A program made the position numbers and the translations under genes. A DNA stretch of 64,000 bases from Bacteroidota bacterium (GTDB lineage: Bacteria > Bacteroidota > Bacteroidia > Bacteroidales > FEN-979), in the NCBI GenBank assembly GCA_026391805.1, contig JAPLDJ010000015.1, positions 310,001 through 374,000 of the forward strand, given 5' to 3'. Below, piece after piece: positions 17,168 through 25,336 of this stretch; the stretch's first letter is position 1, and each line of letters begins with the position of its first letter. Under the pieces are notes generated by a model that was not told the origin of the DNA, searched no databases, and saw nothing but the letters and a program-made list of their open reading frames with translations.

Positions 17168-18103
17168 ATGAGAAATTGCAGTCTTTCCGTTATTCCGGTG
17201 ATTTTTTCACTGATCTTTCTTTTTCCTGCGACCGGCCTTACCCAAACCCGCAAGCCGGGCGTCCCGGAAGAGCCCAAATCCAAAAAACAACTGAACCGGG
17301 AAAAAATGGAAGAGGACAGGATCGCGCGGTGGGATTTCGGGATCAACTTCGGAACCTATTTTGCCAACAAGTACACCGCTAATTATTATAATGGCTCCGA
17401 AGGGAATGTCAATAACATTGGCTATGTGATGACCAACCAATACTGGTATGAGGAGATCAAGCACCTGCTGAACGCATCATACAAGGTACAGGTCGAAGAA
17501 GTTCCTACAAATATGCACTACCATGTGGCGCTTACGGGGGGTCTATTTTTTCGTTATAATTTCACGAGTAACTGGGGATTGCTGGTCGACTTTAATTATG
17601 CCCAGCTTAACACAGATGGCGAATTTACCGTAAGCATCGATACGGTTACGTACCTGACCGAACCGAACCTGCAGCTTTTCGGCGTTCACGGACGTGAACA
17701 AAGGGTCAACTTCGACCTGGCAGCACATCGCAGGTTTCCGGTCGTGAAGAAAAAGATGAACCTCTTCGCCCAGCTGGGAATGAACGTCAATTATTGCCAG
17801 GTGATGAAAAACTACATCAACATCTACGACCACGAATACTCGATCGTCAATATTTACGGGGATCAGTACTATGTTCCCAATACGAACATGCAGGAAAATC
17901 CAAATAACCAGAACGGATTTGGCTACGGACTTTACGCCGGAGGAGGAATGGGATTTATTTTTTCCCGGCAGATCGGCCTGGAGGTGGGCGGATACCTTCA
18001 TTATATCACCGTCGGCCTGGAAGGGTACAACGAGTTCCGGCCTTCCGGTTCTGTCTATATCCGGTTCGTGCTCAATAACCTTATCAGCAAGGAAGAAGAA
18101 TAA
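17168..18103 (+). CDS. Predicted outer-membrane beta-barrel protein, unknown function
   Basis: The 311-residue product has a signal peptide (MRNCSLSVIPVIFSLIFLFPATGLTQT), a short basic Lys/Glu-rich segment, then repeated amphipathic strands (DFGINFGTYFANKYTANYY, HVALTGGLFFRYNFTSNWGLLVDFNYAQLN, NLFAQLGMNVNYCQVMKNY, GYGLYAGGGMGFIFSRQIGLEVGGYLHY) ending in GSVYIRFVLNNL, like an OmpA/PorT-size barrel. Start choice: the ATG at 17168 gives the best signal peptide and lies downstream of the predicted transcription start; ATG 17144 is possible. It diverges from the ECF sigma/anti-sigma pair. No specific family recognised. Confidence 0.72.
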   Translation: MRNCSLSVIPVIFSLIFLFPATGLTQTRKPGVPEEPKSKKQLNREKMEEDRIARWDFGINFGTYFANKYTANYYNGSEGNVNNIGYVMTNQYWYEEIKHLLNASYKVQVEEVPTNMHYHVALTGGLFFRYNFTSNWGLLVDFNYAQLNTDGEFTVSIDTVTYLTEPNLQLFGVHGREQRVNFDLAAHRRFPVVKKKMNLFAQLGMNVNYCQVMKNYINIYDHEYSIVNIYGDQYYVPNTNMQENPNNQNGFGYGLYAGGGMGFIFSRQIGLEVGGYLHYITVGLEGYNEFRPSGSVYIRFVLNNLISKEEE

Positions 18104-18148
18104 GGGAATCCGGGAATGACGAATGGTGTTATTGCTTATTAATTTCCA

Positions 18149-18156
18149 TATATTTG
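18149..18156 (+). promoter_or_regulatory. -7 box before the lipoprotein gene
   Basis: TATATTTG fits TAnnTTTG and lies 36 bases before the ATG at 18193; it supports that start over an upstream in-frame ATG at 18154. No good -33 element. Confidence 0.4.
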
Positions 18157-18192
18157 AAATCAAATTGTAATTCACCCTTAAAAACCCTTGCC

Positions 18193-18966
18193 ATGAAAAA
18201 ATTTTTAGCAGTAGGCCTGATTCTGGTCTGTGCAGGAATAATGCTGTTTTCCTGTAAAAAAGACAAAGAAGAAACTACAACAAACAACACCACAACGGGC
18301 ACGGTGAATGCCAAATGGGAGGTAACCGGTGCCGAGGCCAGTTCTTTCACCTCCTTTGAATTCACCAAGGGCGGTCAGTACATTGTAACCACACCATCGG
18401 AATTAAAATATGGCAATTTCACAATTTCAGGATCCATCATGGCGCTTAACAACTTCGGGTCAATAAGCATTTCTACACTCACCTCCACAGAATTTAATTT
18501 TACCCTGACAACATCCCCAAAATCCACACAGACTACTTATAACATCAGTTCCACAAAAGTGAACGAAGTTCCTTTATCAGGCAATACGGCGCTGCTGTGC
18601 CGCACATGGAGCCTCGACAGTGTGGCCGGTGAGCCTACCGCAGGAACGGATTACGAGGGACAGGTCATATTTACGGCGGCCGGAACCTATTTTATTCATT
18701 ATGTATCCACAAATACAAACGGTAATGCCCTCTGGCAGTGGTTAAATACCGCGAAGGATACATTGTGTTACAGCTGGTCCGGTACCATATCATGCGACGG
18801 TAACAATGAGGTGAAAATAAACAAGCTGACCACCTCCAAGCTGGTTATGACCGAGGTTGCTTTGCCATTGAATTATGTTTTGACCCCCTATATTCCCACC
18901 AAATCCGCGTTCTTAGGCGGAGACGGTGCAAAACCAAAGAACCCCGGCAAATTCATCGGACGATAG
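18193..18966 (+). CDS. Predicted lipoprotein, unknown function
   Basis: The 257-residue product starts MKKFLAVGLILVCAGIMLFSCKKDKEE, a lipoprotein signal with cleavage before the Cys of LFSC and the Lys/Asp/Glu-rich tail common in Bacteroidota surface lipoproteins. A Thr/Asn-rich spacer follows, then two beta-rich segments (ANAKW-like GTVNAKWEVTGAEASSFTSFEFTKGGQYIV and CRTWSLDSVAGEPTAGTDYEGQVIFTAAGTYFIHY) that look like duplicated lipocalin-like modules. That fold is a guess from pattern alone. It sits between the barrel gene and the signalling module. Confidence 0.7.
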   Translation: MKKFLAVGLILVCAGIMLFSCKKDKEETTTNNTTTGTVNAKWEVTGAEASSFTSFEFTKGGQYIVTTPSELKYGNFTISGSIMALNNFGSISISTLTSTEFNFTLTTSPKSTQTTYNISSTKVNEVPLSGNTALLCRTWSLDSVAGEPTAGTDYEGQVIFTAAGTYFIHYVSTNTNGNALWQWLNTAKDTLCYSWSGTISCDGNNEVKINKLTTSKLVMTEVALPLNYVLTPYIPTKSAFLGGDGAKPKNPGKFIGR

Positions 18967-18975
18967 TTCTTAATA

Positions 18976-19011
18976 AATGAAGGAATGAAGAAATTTCTTC
19001 ATTCCTTCATT
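18976..19011. terminator. Perfect 36-base palindrome after the lipoprotein gene
   Basis: AATGAAGGAATGAAGAAA is followed directly by its exact reverse complement, giving an uninterrupted 18-pair inverted repeat 9 bases after the stop codon at 18966. It can act as a terminator hairpin for the upstream gene, though the following sequence is only T-rich and not a clean T run. Confidence 0.6.
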
Positions 19012-19035
19012 CCCTCATTTTCCTCATTTTCTTTC

Positions 19036-19043
19036 TACCTTTG
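19036..19043 (+). promoter_or_regulatory. -7 box before the signalling module
   Basis: TACCTTTG is a perfect TAnnTTTG box 24 bases before the ATG at 19068, giving a short leader for the three-gene module. The upstream -33 position shows no TTTG. Confidence 0.5.
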
Positions 19044-19067
19044 ACCTGAACTGTTGATCCGGATGAA

Positions 19068-21485
19068 ATGGGTACACTCAAAGAGGGCCTGAAGCGTTTT
19101 TTTAATTTCCGCGGGCTGGCGTGGAGGATGGGATTTCTTTTCCTCACGGGCATCATGATTATTTTCCTGATCACTTTTTTTTATGTCACCGTTAAATCCT
19201 ACAGGATGATGCTGAATGAAGCGCAGCTTACGGCAGGTGACAAGGCAAACCTGACTGCAAACAGGATCGGTAACGTGATCCGCCCGATCGAAGAGGTTGC
19301 CAGTGTGCTGGCACAGTCCATACGGTTCAGTCCTGAAAATTTCGCCCTGATCCATTCTATTTCCCGGGATTATGTGGTCGAAAACCCGACCGTATACGGT
19401 TCTATCATTGCATTCGAGCCCGACTTCTACAAGCATGGAAAAAAGTACCACGCTGAGTATTGTTACCAGACCCGGGATACACTGAAAGACCTCACGATCG
19501 AACGGGAAGATTATGATTATTTTACTTATGATTGGTACTGCTCTCCGAAGAAACAGGCAAAGCCCGGCTGGTCGGAACCCTATTTCGACAAAGGCGCCGG
19601 CAATATCCTTATGTGTACCTATTATGTCCCCTTTTACCTGAACACCGGGCCAGACAGGCAATTTGCAGGGGTTCTTACAATGGACATCTCGCTCGCCTCT
19701 CTTGAGAGGATCGTTTCCTCGGTTCGTATTTTTAAATCGGGATATGCCATGATGATTTCCCGCAAGGGGGTGGTGCTCACAAGCCCAAACCGGCAATATG
19801 TAAACAGGAACCTGGTAGAAGTGGTTCGGGAGCGCTGGAAGGGAATAACACCGGAACGGGGTCGGGAAAGTTCAACAGTACTCATAGAACAGATTCTGAG
19901 TAAGGCCAGAAAAGGGGAAAGCGGATTCCTGAAACTGCCACGGCTGGTGAATACGAGCAAACCCGGTTGGATCTGCTATACACCGGTGGCATCTACCGGG
20001 TGGTCGCTGCTGATCATTTTCCCGGAAGAAGAACTTGTTTCCGACCTGAATTCTTTCCTGAAAAAACTGGTCCTTGTCATTTTCCTGAGCATCGTTGCTA
20101 CACTGATCGTCACTATTTTAGTGGTGCGCAGGGTTACCAAACCCATTACCCGTCTTGCTTTTGCAGCAAGGGCAATCGGCCAGGGGAAGTTTAATGTAAT
20201 CCTTCCGGTTTACCGGTCGAAGGATGAGATCTCGCTGCTGGCCAATTCTTTTTCACTCATGCAGGAAGAGCTGAGAAGCTACCTTGAAAACCTGAAAAAG
20301 TCAACGGCAGCAAGGGAAAAGATTGAAAGCGATATTGCCGTTGCACGGGACCTCCAGCAGGGACTTCTTCCCCGGGAATTTCCTTCCATTGCCAACTGCG
20401 ATCTTCATGCCCGCCTCGACCCCGCCAGGGTGATCGGGGGCGATTTGTATGATTTCTTTTTCCTGGATGAAGACCATCTTTGTTTTGCCATCGGCGATGT
20501 GTCGGGAAAGGGTGTGCCCGGATCGCTTTTCATGGCCATTGCCCGGACACTATTCCGGTCGTATATGACCATCGAAAATCCGCCCGACAAGGTAATGGCA
20601 ATCGTCAACAGGGAACTGTGCAGGGAAAATCCCAGCCTGATGTTCGTGACCTTCCAGGTCGGCATACTGAACCTGAAAACAGGAGTCCTCTTATTTTGCA
20701 ATGCGGGCCATAACCGGCCCTATATCCTGGCGGAAAGGGGCGGCGTTGTGAGATATTCCTGTAATCCGGGATTGCCCCTGGGTATCCGCAGTGATTTCGT
20801 CTATTCCACAGAATCCATCGTGCTGAAAAAAGGTGATCTTCTTTTTCTCTATACCGACGGAATCACAGAGGCCATCAACGAAGCAGAGGAGACCTATGGT
20901 GAGGAACGGCTGGCTAAGGTTCTTGAAACTTCGCACGCTAGGCCGGTGAATGAAATTTCAACAATCCTTGTGAATGACATCAAAGCTTTTGCGGGAAGTA
21001 CTGAACAATACGATGACATCACGCTTCTGGTTTTGCGGTACAATGGCAGTGCAGTACCTGGGTTAATAGGAACCGACCGGCTCTCCATCCGGAACTCCGT
21101 GAATGAACTTCACAAAGTGGTTGCATTTGTTGAATTGCTTTCTGCTGAATATGTTTTTTCCCAAAAAATGGCCATTGAGATTAACCTTGTGCTTGAAGAG
21201 CTGATCTCCAATATCATCTTCTATGGTTACGACGACGATGCCGCACACGAGATAACGATTGAATTTGAACGATCCGAGAATAAAATGGCCGTGACCGTAA
21301 CCGACGACGGAAAACCCTTCAATCTTCTTGAAAAAAATATACCCTTCGATCCTTCCGCTCCCCTTGAAGCCAGGAAGCCGGGCGGTCTCGGGATCCACTT
21401 TATCCGGACGCTTACAGATTCTGTCGGTTACACGCGCAAGGATGACAGAAACATCATCCGGTTCACAAAAATGATTAACAAATAA
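19068..21485 (+). CDS. Cache-HAMP-PP2C (SpoIIE/RsbU type) phosphatase fused to a C-terminal HATPase_c (RsbW-like) kinase domain
   Basis: The 805-residue membrane sensor has a first membrane helix at about 22-44, a large periplasmic Cache-like domain (about 45-330, with DYDYFTYDWYCSPKKQAKPGWSEPYFD and VLTMDISL), a second helix at about 333-353, a HAMP domain (VTKPITRLAFAARAIGQGKF), a coiled linker (IESDIAVARDLQQGLLP), then a PP2C phosphatase with metal-binding GGDLYDFF, GDVSGKGVPG, YTDGITEA and QYDDITLLVL. The last about 130 residues are a GHKL ATPase with N-box LVLEELISNIIFYGY and G-boxes VTDDGKPFN and GGLGIHF. Thus phosphatase and anti-sigma-type kinase lie in one chain. The STAS protein 11 bases downstream is the expected substrate. 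Confidence 0.92.
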   Translation: MGTLKEGLKRFFNFRGLAWRMGFLFLTGIMIIFLITFFYVTVKSYRMMLNEAQLTAGDKANLTANRIGNVIRPIEEVASVLAQSIRFSPENFALIHSISRDYVVENPTVYGSIIAFEPDFYKHGKKYHAEYCYQTRDTLKDLTIEREDYDYFTYDWYCSPKKQAKPGWSEPYFDKGAGNILMCTYYVPFYLNTGPDRQFAGVLTMDISLASLERIVSSVRIFKSGYAMMISRKGVVLTSPNRQYVNRNLVEVVRERWKGITPERGRESSTVLIEQILSKARKGESGFLKLPRLVNTSKPGWICYTPVASTGWSLLIIFPEEELVSDLNSFLKKLVLVIFLSIVATLIVTILVVRRVTKPITRLAFAARAIGQGKFNVILPVYRSKDEISLLANSFSLMQEELRSYLENLKKSTAAREKIESDIAVARDLQQGLLPREFPSIANCDLHARLDPARVIGGDLYDFFFLDEDHLCFAIGDVSGKGVPGSLFMAIARTLFRSYMTIENPPDKVMAIVNRELCRENPSLMFVTFQVGILNLKTGVLLFCNAGHNRPYILAERGGVVRYSCNPGLPLGIRSDFVYSTESIVLKKGDLLFLYTDGITEAINEAEETYGEERLAKVLETSHARPVNEISTILVNDIKAFAGSTEQYDDITLLVLRYNGSAVPGLIGTDRLSIRNSVNELHKVVAFVELLSAEYVFSQKMAIEINLVLEELISNIIFYGYDDDAAHEITIEFERSENKMAVTVTDDGKPFNLLEKNIPFDPSAPLEARKPGGLGIHFIRTLTDSVGYTRKDDRNIIRFTKMINK

Positions 21486-21496
21486 AAACAGGTACT

Positions 21497-21829
21497 ATGG
21501 AACTGACAGAAAAAAGGAATGAAGATTATGTCGTCCTTGGAATCAATGGCAGGCTTGACACCACCAATTACACCATTCTTGAAAAGAAGCTGGTAGGGAT
21601 GATCGAAGCCGGAACGCTGAAAATTATCGTCAACTGCAGCGGGATGGATTATGTGAGCAGCAGTGGTCTGCGGGTGCTGCTGATGGCCCTGAAAATGATC
21701 AGCCGGGAAAACGGGAAGTTCATTCTTTGCACACTGAAGGAAAACATCCGTGAGATCTTCGAGATTTCCGGGTTTACATCGATATTCACGATCTGTTCAA
21801 CAGAAGACGAAGCACTGAAAGCCTTATAA
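21497..21829 (+). CDS. STAS-domain anti-anti-sigma factor, RsbV/SpoIIAA type
   Basis: The 110-residue product is a single STAS domain. The phosphorylation loop reads MDYVSSSGLRVLLMAL; S56 corresponds to the regulatory serine of SpoIIAA, with S55 before it and G57 after it. Family knowledge: the unphosphorylated form binds a partner and the phosphorylated form does not. The fused phosphatase/kinase encoded just upstream could set both states. There is no sigma factor gene adjacent, so the partner may be the cyclase-like protein encoded 28 bases downstream. Confidence 0.93.
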   Translation: MELTEKRNEDYVVLGINGRLDTTNYTILEKKLVGMIEAGTLKIIVNCSGMDYVSSSGLRVLLMALKMISRENGKFILCTLKENIREIFEISGFTSIFTICSTEDEALKAL

Positions 21830-21857
21830 CCTCCTTCTGACCAACCCCGAAACAGAA

Positions 21858-22508
21858 ATGGCTGAATACATTCATTTCAAGGACCCCAATTCACCGGAGA
21901 TGATCCGGCGCCTCGGTTCGCTTCCGAAATGCCCCGGAACCTGTTTTTTCATGGATATCAACAAATCCACCGACATAAAGTATTCCGGGGGGATCAGCGA
22001 CTGGGGCCGGAAGCTCAACAATACGTTCAATATCCTTCTGTATTCAAATCATTTCGAAAAGTTCCTTGTCAAGGGAATTGGTGATGAAGCGATGCTGTTC
22101 ATCCCGGATACGGAGCTGGTACATGGTTCAAAAAACGACAATTATTTCGGACTTCTGGAGGACATCTATGCATCGCTGTTCATCATCCGGAACCATCCCG
22201 ATCCGAACCTCTTCATCAACTGCAAGGTCGCGATCCATTATTGCACCGAGGTTTATAACATTTCCTTCTTCGAAGGCGCCAATGATTATTATGGCAGCGA
22301 CATCGATCTCACCGCCCGGCTGATGACAAAAAGCATCGAGAACCGGATCGTGCTGAGCGAACGCTATCTAATAAAAGTCCTGAACGACCTGGTAACAATG
22401 GGTAAGCCGGCCACGTCGGGTTGCCTGTCGGGGATCTCGGAAAAGTTCCTGGAGAATTTCAAGGGCGTGCCGGTTTCTGTGGAATACCGGTACATTGATA
22501 TTGCCTGA
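21858..22508 (+). CDS. Class III nucleotidyl cyclase-like protein (divergent)
   Basis: The 216-residue product shows the order of motifs of a class III adenylyl/guanylyl cyclase catalytic domain. FFMDINKST holds a candidate first metal Asp (D33); VKGIGDEAMLFIP matches the K-x-x-GD strand with the second metal Asp (D76); YYGSDIDLTARLM aligns with YG-x-x-VN-x-AARL, keeping the transition-state Arg (R154) but with Asp at the usual Asn position (D150). No sensor or membrane part is attached. Whether it makes cyclic nucleotide cannot be told; both metal residues are kept. It is third in the module and probably acts as its output. Confidence 0.72.
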   Translation: MAEYIHFKDPNSPEMIRRLGSLPKCPGTCFFMDINKSTDIKYSGGISDWGRKLNNTFNILLYSNHFEKFLVKGIGDEAMLFIPDTELVHGSKNDNYFGLLEDIYASLFIIRNHPDPNLFINCKVAIHYCTEVYNISFFEGANDYYGSDIDLTARLMTKSIENRIVLSERYLIKVLNDLVTMGKPATSGCLSGISEKFLENFKGVPVSVEYRYIDIA

Positions 22509-22520
22509 TGACTGTAATGC

Positions 22521-22552
22521 TTGACTTTCCCATCTTTTTTATTGTACCTTTA
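22521..22552 (+). promoter_or_regulatory. Promoter for the T9SS protein gene at 22600
   Basis: TTGAC at 22521 and TACCTTTA at 22545-22552 (one mismatch to TAnnTTTG), with 21 bases between TTG and the -7 box. Transcription would start near 22559, 41 bases before the ATG. Confidence 0.5.
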
Positions 22553-22599
22553 CTCATGACATCAGGAAACCCTTTACTAATCTTTTAAAAACAATCCCC

Positions 22600-24699
22600 A
22601 TGAAATCACTGATCCGGACACTCATTAAAGTGTTTTGTCTGCTCGTTTGTATTTCCTGTACAACTGTAACCATTGCACAGAACCGCTCTTTCGTTGCCGG
22701 AACCGACACCATTGATGTTTATCCTTTCGTGCCAACGGTTTTCAACATCCTGGCGAACGATACCATACGGGCCGGGGATACCATCTACCGGGTATTTGGG
22801 GGAGGAACCGACTATGTCGCCCTACAGAACGATTCCAACCATGTGTTTACATTTACGGGAAGTCGCTGGGGCTCTCCGGATATAGATACGGGAACATACC
22901 GGATCGTTCTGACCAACGGAGATTATACGTTTGGAACGATTATTTACCGTATTCATGATCACAGTTATGATTACCTGGATATAAATAATGTCAGTGCTGT
23001 TTTCTATGCTTTCGGAAACCATTTCTTCCGTGAAAATGCTGCGTTTGAGGTACCCAAAGGAAGCGGAAAGACCTCTGTTTTTTCGAATGCATTCTGGGTC
23101 GGAGGAAAAGACGGGCAGGGAAATCTCCATTTCGCGGGTGAACGTTACCGCCAGGGACCGACAACCGGACCGGCAGGGACAAAACCTGATTTTTACGGGG
23201 GACCCATTATGGATTCTGTGAATTATTCAATTTACCAGGATACCGCCTGGAATTACATCTGGAACCTGAAAAAAACCGAGGTCGGATATCATGCTGCTCA
23301 TTACCTCGATCCCGGATATGTGCCCATCCACGACATCCTTACCTGGCCGGGAAATGGAAATACCGCCCTGGGGCAGGCTCATAAGCTGGCGCCTTTTTAT
23401 GATCGCAACGCCGACGGCATTTATGATCCGTTTGACGGAGATACACCGGAGATCAGGGGCGACCAGGAGTTGTATTTTATATTCAATGACGATCGCGGGC
23501 CTCACCTGGAGTCGCAGGGAGAAAAACTGCGGATTGAAATCCGTGGAATGGCCTATGCATTTGATATGCCGGAAGACTCGGCCCTGAAGAATACTGTCTT
23601 CCTCCATTACCAGGTATTCAACCGTTCCCAGAACACGTATGACAGCACCTATTTCGGCGCATTTACGGACATTGATCTCGGATATGCCATGGATGATTAT
23701 CTCGGCTGTGATGTTGAGCGGAACCTGTATTTTGGATACAACGGAACCCCGGTTGACGGTACCGGTCAGTCCTACGCATATGGTGAGCATCCTCCCACGC
23801 AAGGGGTTGTAATTTTAGGTGGTCCATTACTGGACAATGACGATATAGATAATCCACGCTTTGACAACCAGGGTCATCAGATTTGCGATTACAGCGTGAA
23901 CGGGATAAATTTCGGCGATTCCATCGTGGATAATGAGCGATACGGCATGACCCGGTTTGTTTATTTCAATAATTCGGGTGTTCCGCAGTATATGTCCGAT
24001 CCGGCATATGCAATGGATTATTATCATTACATGCAGGGACTTTGGAAAGATGGTTCGCCGGTCATTTACGGAGGCAACGGGAATCCTGCGGCCGGCGGTT
24101 ACGGTCCCGGATGCAGGTTCATGTTTCCCGGAGAATCCGATACGCTGAACTGGGGCACGGGTTGTGTCCCACCCAATGGTCAGGTCAACTGGACAGAGTC
24201 AACTGCCGGCAATGTTCCCGGTGACAGAAGGGGAGTGGGTGTTTCGGGACCTTTCACCTTCAAGCCCGGAGACGAACAGGATATTGATATTGCATTCGTA
24301 TGGGCAAGGGATTATACCTCAAAATCTCCCCAGGCTTCATTGGACAAGCTGAGGCAGATTGTTGATAAGGTAAACACCGCTTTTGTTACAAATAAACTTC
24401 CAAATGGCCAGCCTTTTTACGGCATCGGTGATAAGGTTCAGCCAGAAGGCGTTGGGGTAAATATCTATCCGAACCCGGCCAGTGATCAGATTACGGTTGA
24501 ATTCAGTTCGGGAAATCATTCCGGACCGGCAACCGTTTATCTTCTCAACAACCAGGGCCGGCACCTGAAAAGCTTTGTGATCCCGGAAAACAGCCTGAAG
24601 TCCCGCATGGATGTCTCAGATATCCCGGCAGGATTCTATCTTCTCAGAATCGTGACCGGGGAGAATGTGGTTACGACGAAGGTTGTTGTTGGTAGATGA
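22600..24699 (+). CDS. Large secreted T9SS-sorted protein, unknown function
   Basis: The 699-residue product has a signal peptide (MKSLIRTLIKVFCLLVCISCTTVTIAQ) and a C-terminal T9SS sorting domain beginning at GVNIYPNPASDQITVEF and ending with AGFYLLRIVTGENVVTTKVVVGR. The central part is beta-rich and aromatic, with a calcium-loop-like DRNADGIYDPFDGD and several Trp/Tyr/Gly-rich strands. An alternative lipoprotein reading (CIS-C) is less likely given the downstream TIAQ cleavage site. No enzyme motif was recognised. The gene follows the signalling module but has its own promoter. Confidence 0.8.
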   Translation: MKSLIRTLIKVFCLLVCISCTTVTIAQNRSFVAGTDTIDVYPFVPTVFNILANDTIRAGDTIYRVFGGGTDYVALQNDSNHVFTFTGSRWGSPDIDTGTYRIVLTNGDYTFGTIIYRIHDHSYDYLDINNVSAVFYAFGNHFFRENAAFEVPKGSGKTSVFSNAFWVGGKDGQGNLHFAGERYRQGPTTGPAGTKPDFYGGPIMDSVNYSIYQDTAWNYIWNLKKTEVGYHAAHYLDPGYVPIHDILTWPGNGNTALGQAHKLAPFYDRNADGIYDPFDGDTPEIRGDQELYFIFNDDRGPHLESQGEKLRIEIRGMAYAFDMPEDSALKNTVFLHYQVFNRSQNTYDSTYFGAFTDIDLGYAMDDYLGCDVERNLYFGYNGTPVDGTGQSYAYGEHPPTQGVVILGGPLLDNDDIDNPRFDNQGHQICDYSVNGINFGDSIVDNERYGMTRFVYFNNSGVPQYMSDPAYAMDYYHYMQGLWKDGSPVIYGGNGNPAAGGYGPGCRFMFPGESDTLNWGTGCVPPNGQVNWTESTAGNVPGDRRGVGVSGPFTFKPGDEQDIDIAFVWARDYTSKSPQASLDKLRQIVDKVNTAFVTNKLPNGQPFYGIGDKVQPEGVGVNIYPNPASDQITVEFSSGNHSGPATVYLLNNQGRHLKSFVIPENSLKSRMDVSDIPAGFYLLRIVTGENVVTTKVVVGR

Positions 24700-24801
24700 G
24701 GTCGGAGGTCGGAAGTCAGAGGGCTGAGATAGGAGAATGGAAGTTGGAGGATGGATTTTCTGTGACCAATCTGTGAAAATCCCTGCCTGCCGGCAGGCAG
24801 G
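24700..24801. repeat. Intergenic repeats with perfect palindrome CCTGCCTGCCGGCAGGCAGG
   Basis: GAGGTCGGAGGTCGGAAGTC-type units (24700-24755) are followed by CTGTGA/ATCTGTGAAAA units and a perfect 20-base palindrome at 24782-24801. The palindrome is repeated exactly at 54836-54855 and imperfectly at 28305-28324, each time beside CACAGATT-like text. Confidence 0.75.
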
Positions 24802-24903
24802 TGTGTTTTCTGTGGTGAATTTTGAAGGGTAGTTGTAACCTCTCTCCATCGCCTGCGTCAAAAGGGGCAAAAAAGAACATTAACCCCTTAAAACCCCAAA
24901 ACA

Positions 24904-25242
24904 ATGGACTTAGCAGGAATCTTCGTACCAATCTCACTATTTGCCATGATTTATGGCATCGTTTACCTGGCCATCCGGAAAAAGGAACGGACGTTGCTGA
25001 TTCAGAAAGGAGTTGACGCCTCCCTCTTTGAACATAAGAAAAAATCCCCCATCGAACTGAAATGGGGCATGCTGCTGGTCGGCATCGGCACAGGCATTCT
25101 GCTTGGAAGGCTGCTGGCCTCCACCTCCTGTCTTGGGGAAGAAGCTTCTTATTTTTCCATGATCTGCCTGCTCGGCGGTCTCAGCCTGGTGATTTACCAT
25201 TTCATGGAAAAAAGAATAGCCAAACAGGATCTGCAGAACTAA
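24904..25242 (+). CDS. Small membrane protein, DUF6249-like
   Basis: The 112-residue product has three predicted membrane helices (about 5-23, 52-68 and 80-98). The segment MIYGIVYLAIRKKERTLLIQKGVDASLFEHKKK between the first two is charged and resembles the DUF6249 family of Bacteroidota, often found near ECF sigma genes. Function unknown. Here it stands alone between two repeat-rich gaps. Confidence 0.7.
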   Translation: MDLAGIFVPISLFAMIYGIVYLAIRKKERTLLIQKGVDASLFEHKKKSPIELKWGMLLVGIGTGILLGRLLASTSCLGEEASYFSMICLLGGLSLVIYHFMEKRIAKQDLQN

Positions 25243-25250
25243 GCAGATGG

Positions 25251-25331
25251 TTCACGCAAAGGTCGCAAAGAATATCTCCCCCCGGGTACCTCTTTGCGCC
25301 CTTTGCGAAACTTTTGCGGTCTTTGCGTGAA
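25251..25331. repeat. Small inverted-repeat element bounded by TTCACGCAAAG / CTTTGCGTGAA
   Basis: An 81-base element with perfect 11-base terminal inverted repeats and internal GCAAAG and CTTTGCG units. It lies between the DUF6249-like gene and thpR. The same TTCACGCAAAG end is found inside the coding sequence of the ferredoxin fusion at 46541. Confidence 0.75.
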
Positions 25332-25336
25332 ATTTA

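Noticed and set aside
18154-18192. Upstream start of the lipoprotein gene at 18154
   Set aside because: It overlaps the -7 box and would bury the lipoprotein signal.
21497-21829. Classic general stress sigma cascade
   Set aside because: No sigma factor gene is part of this set; the nearest ECF genes belong to other operons with their own anti-sigma proteins.
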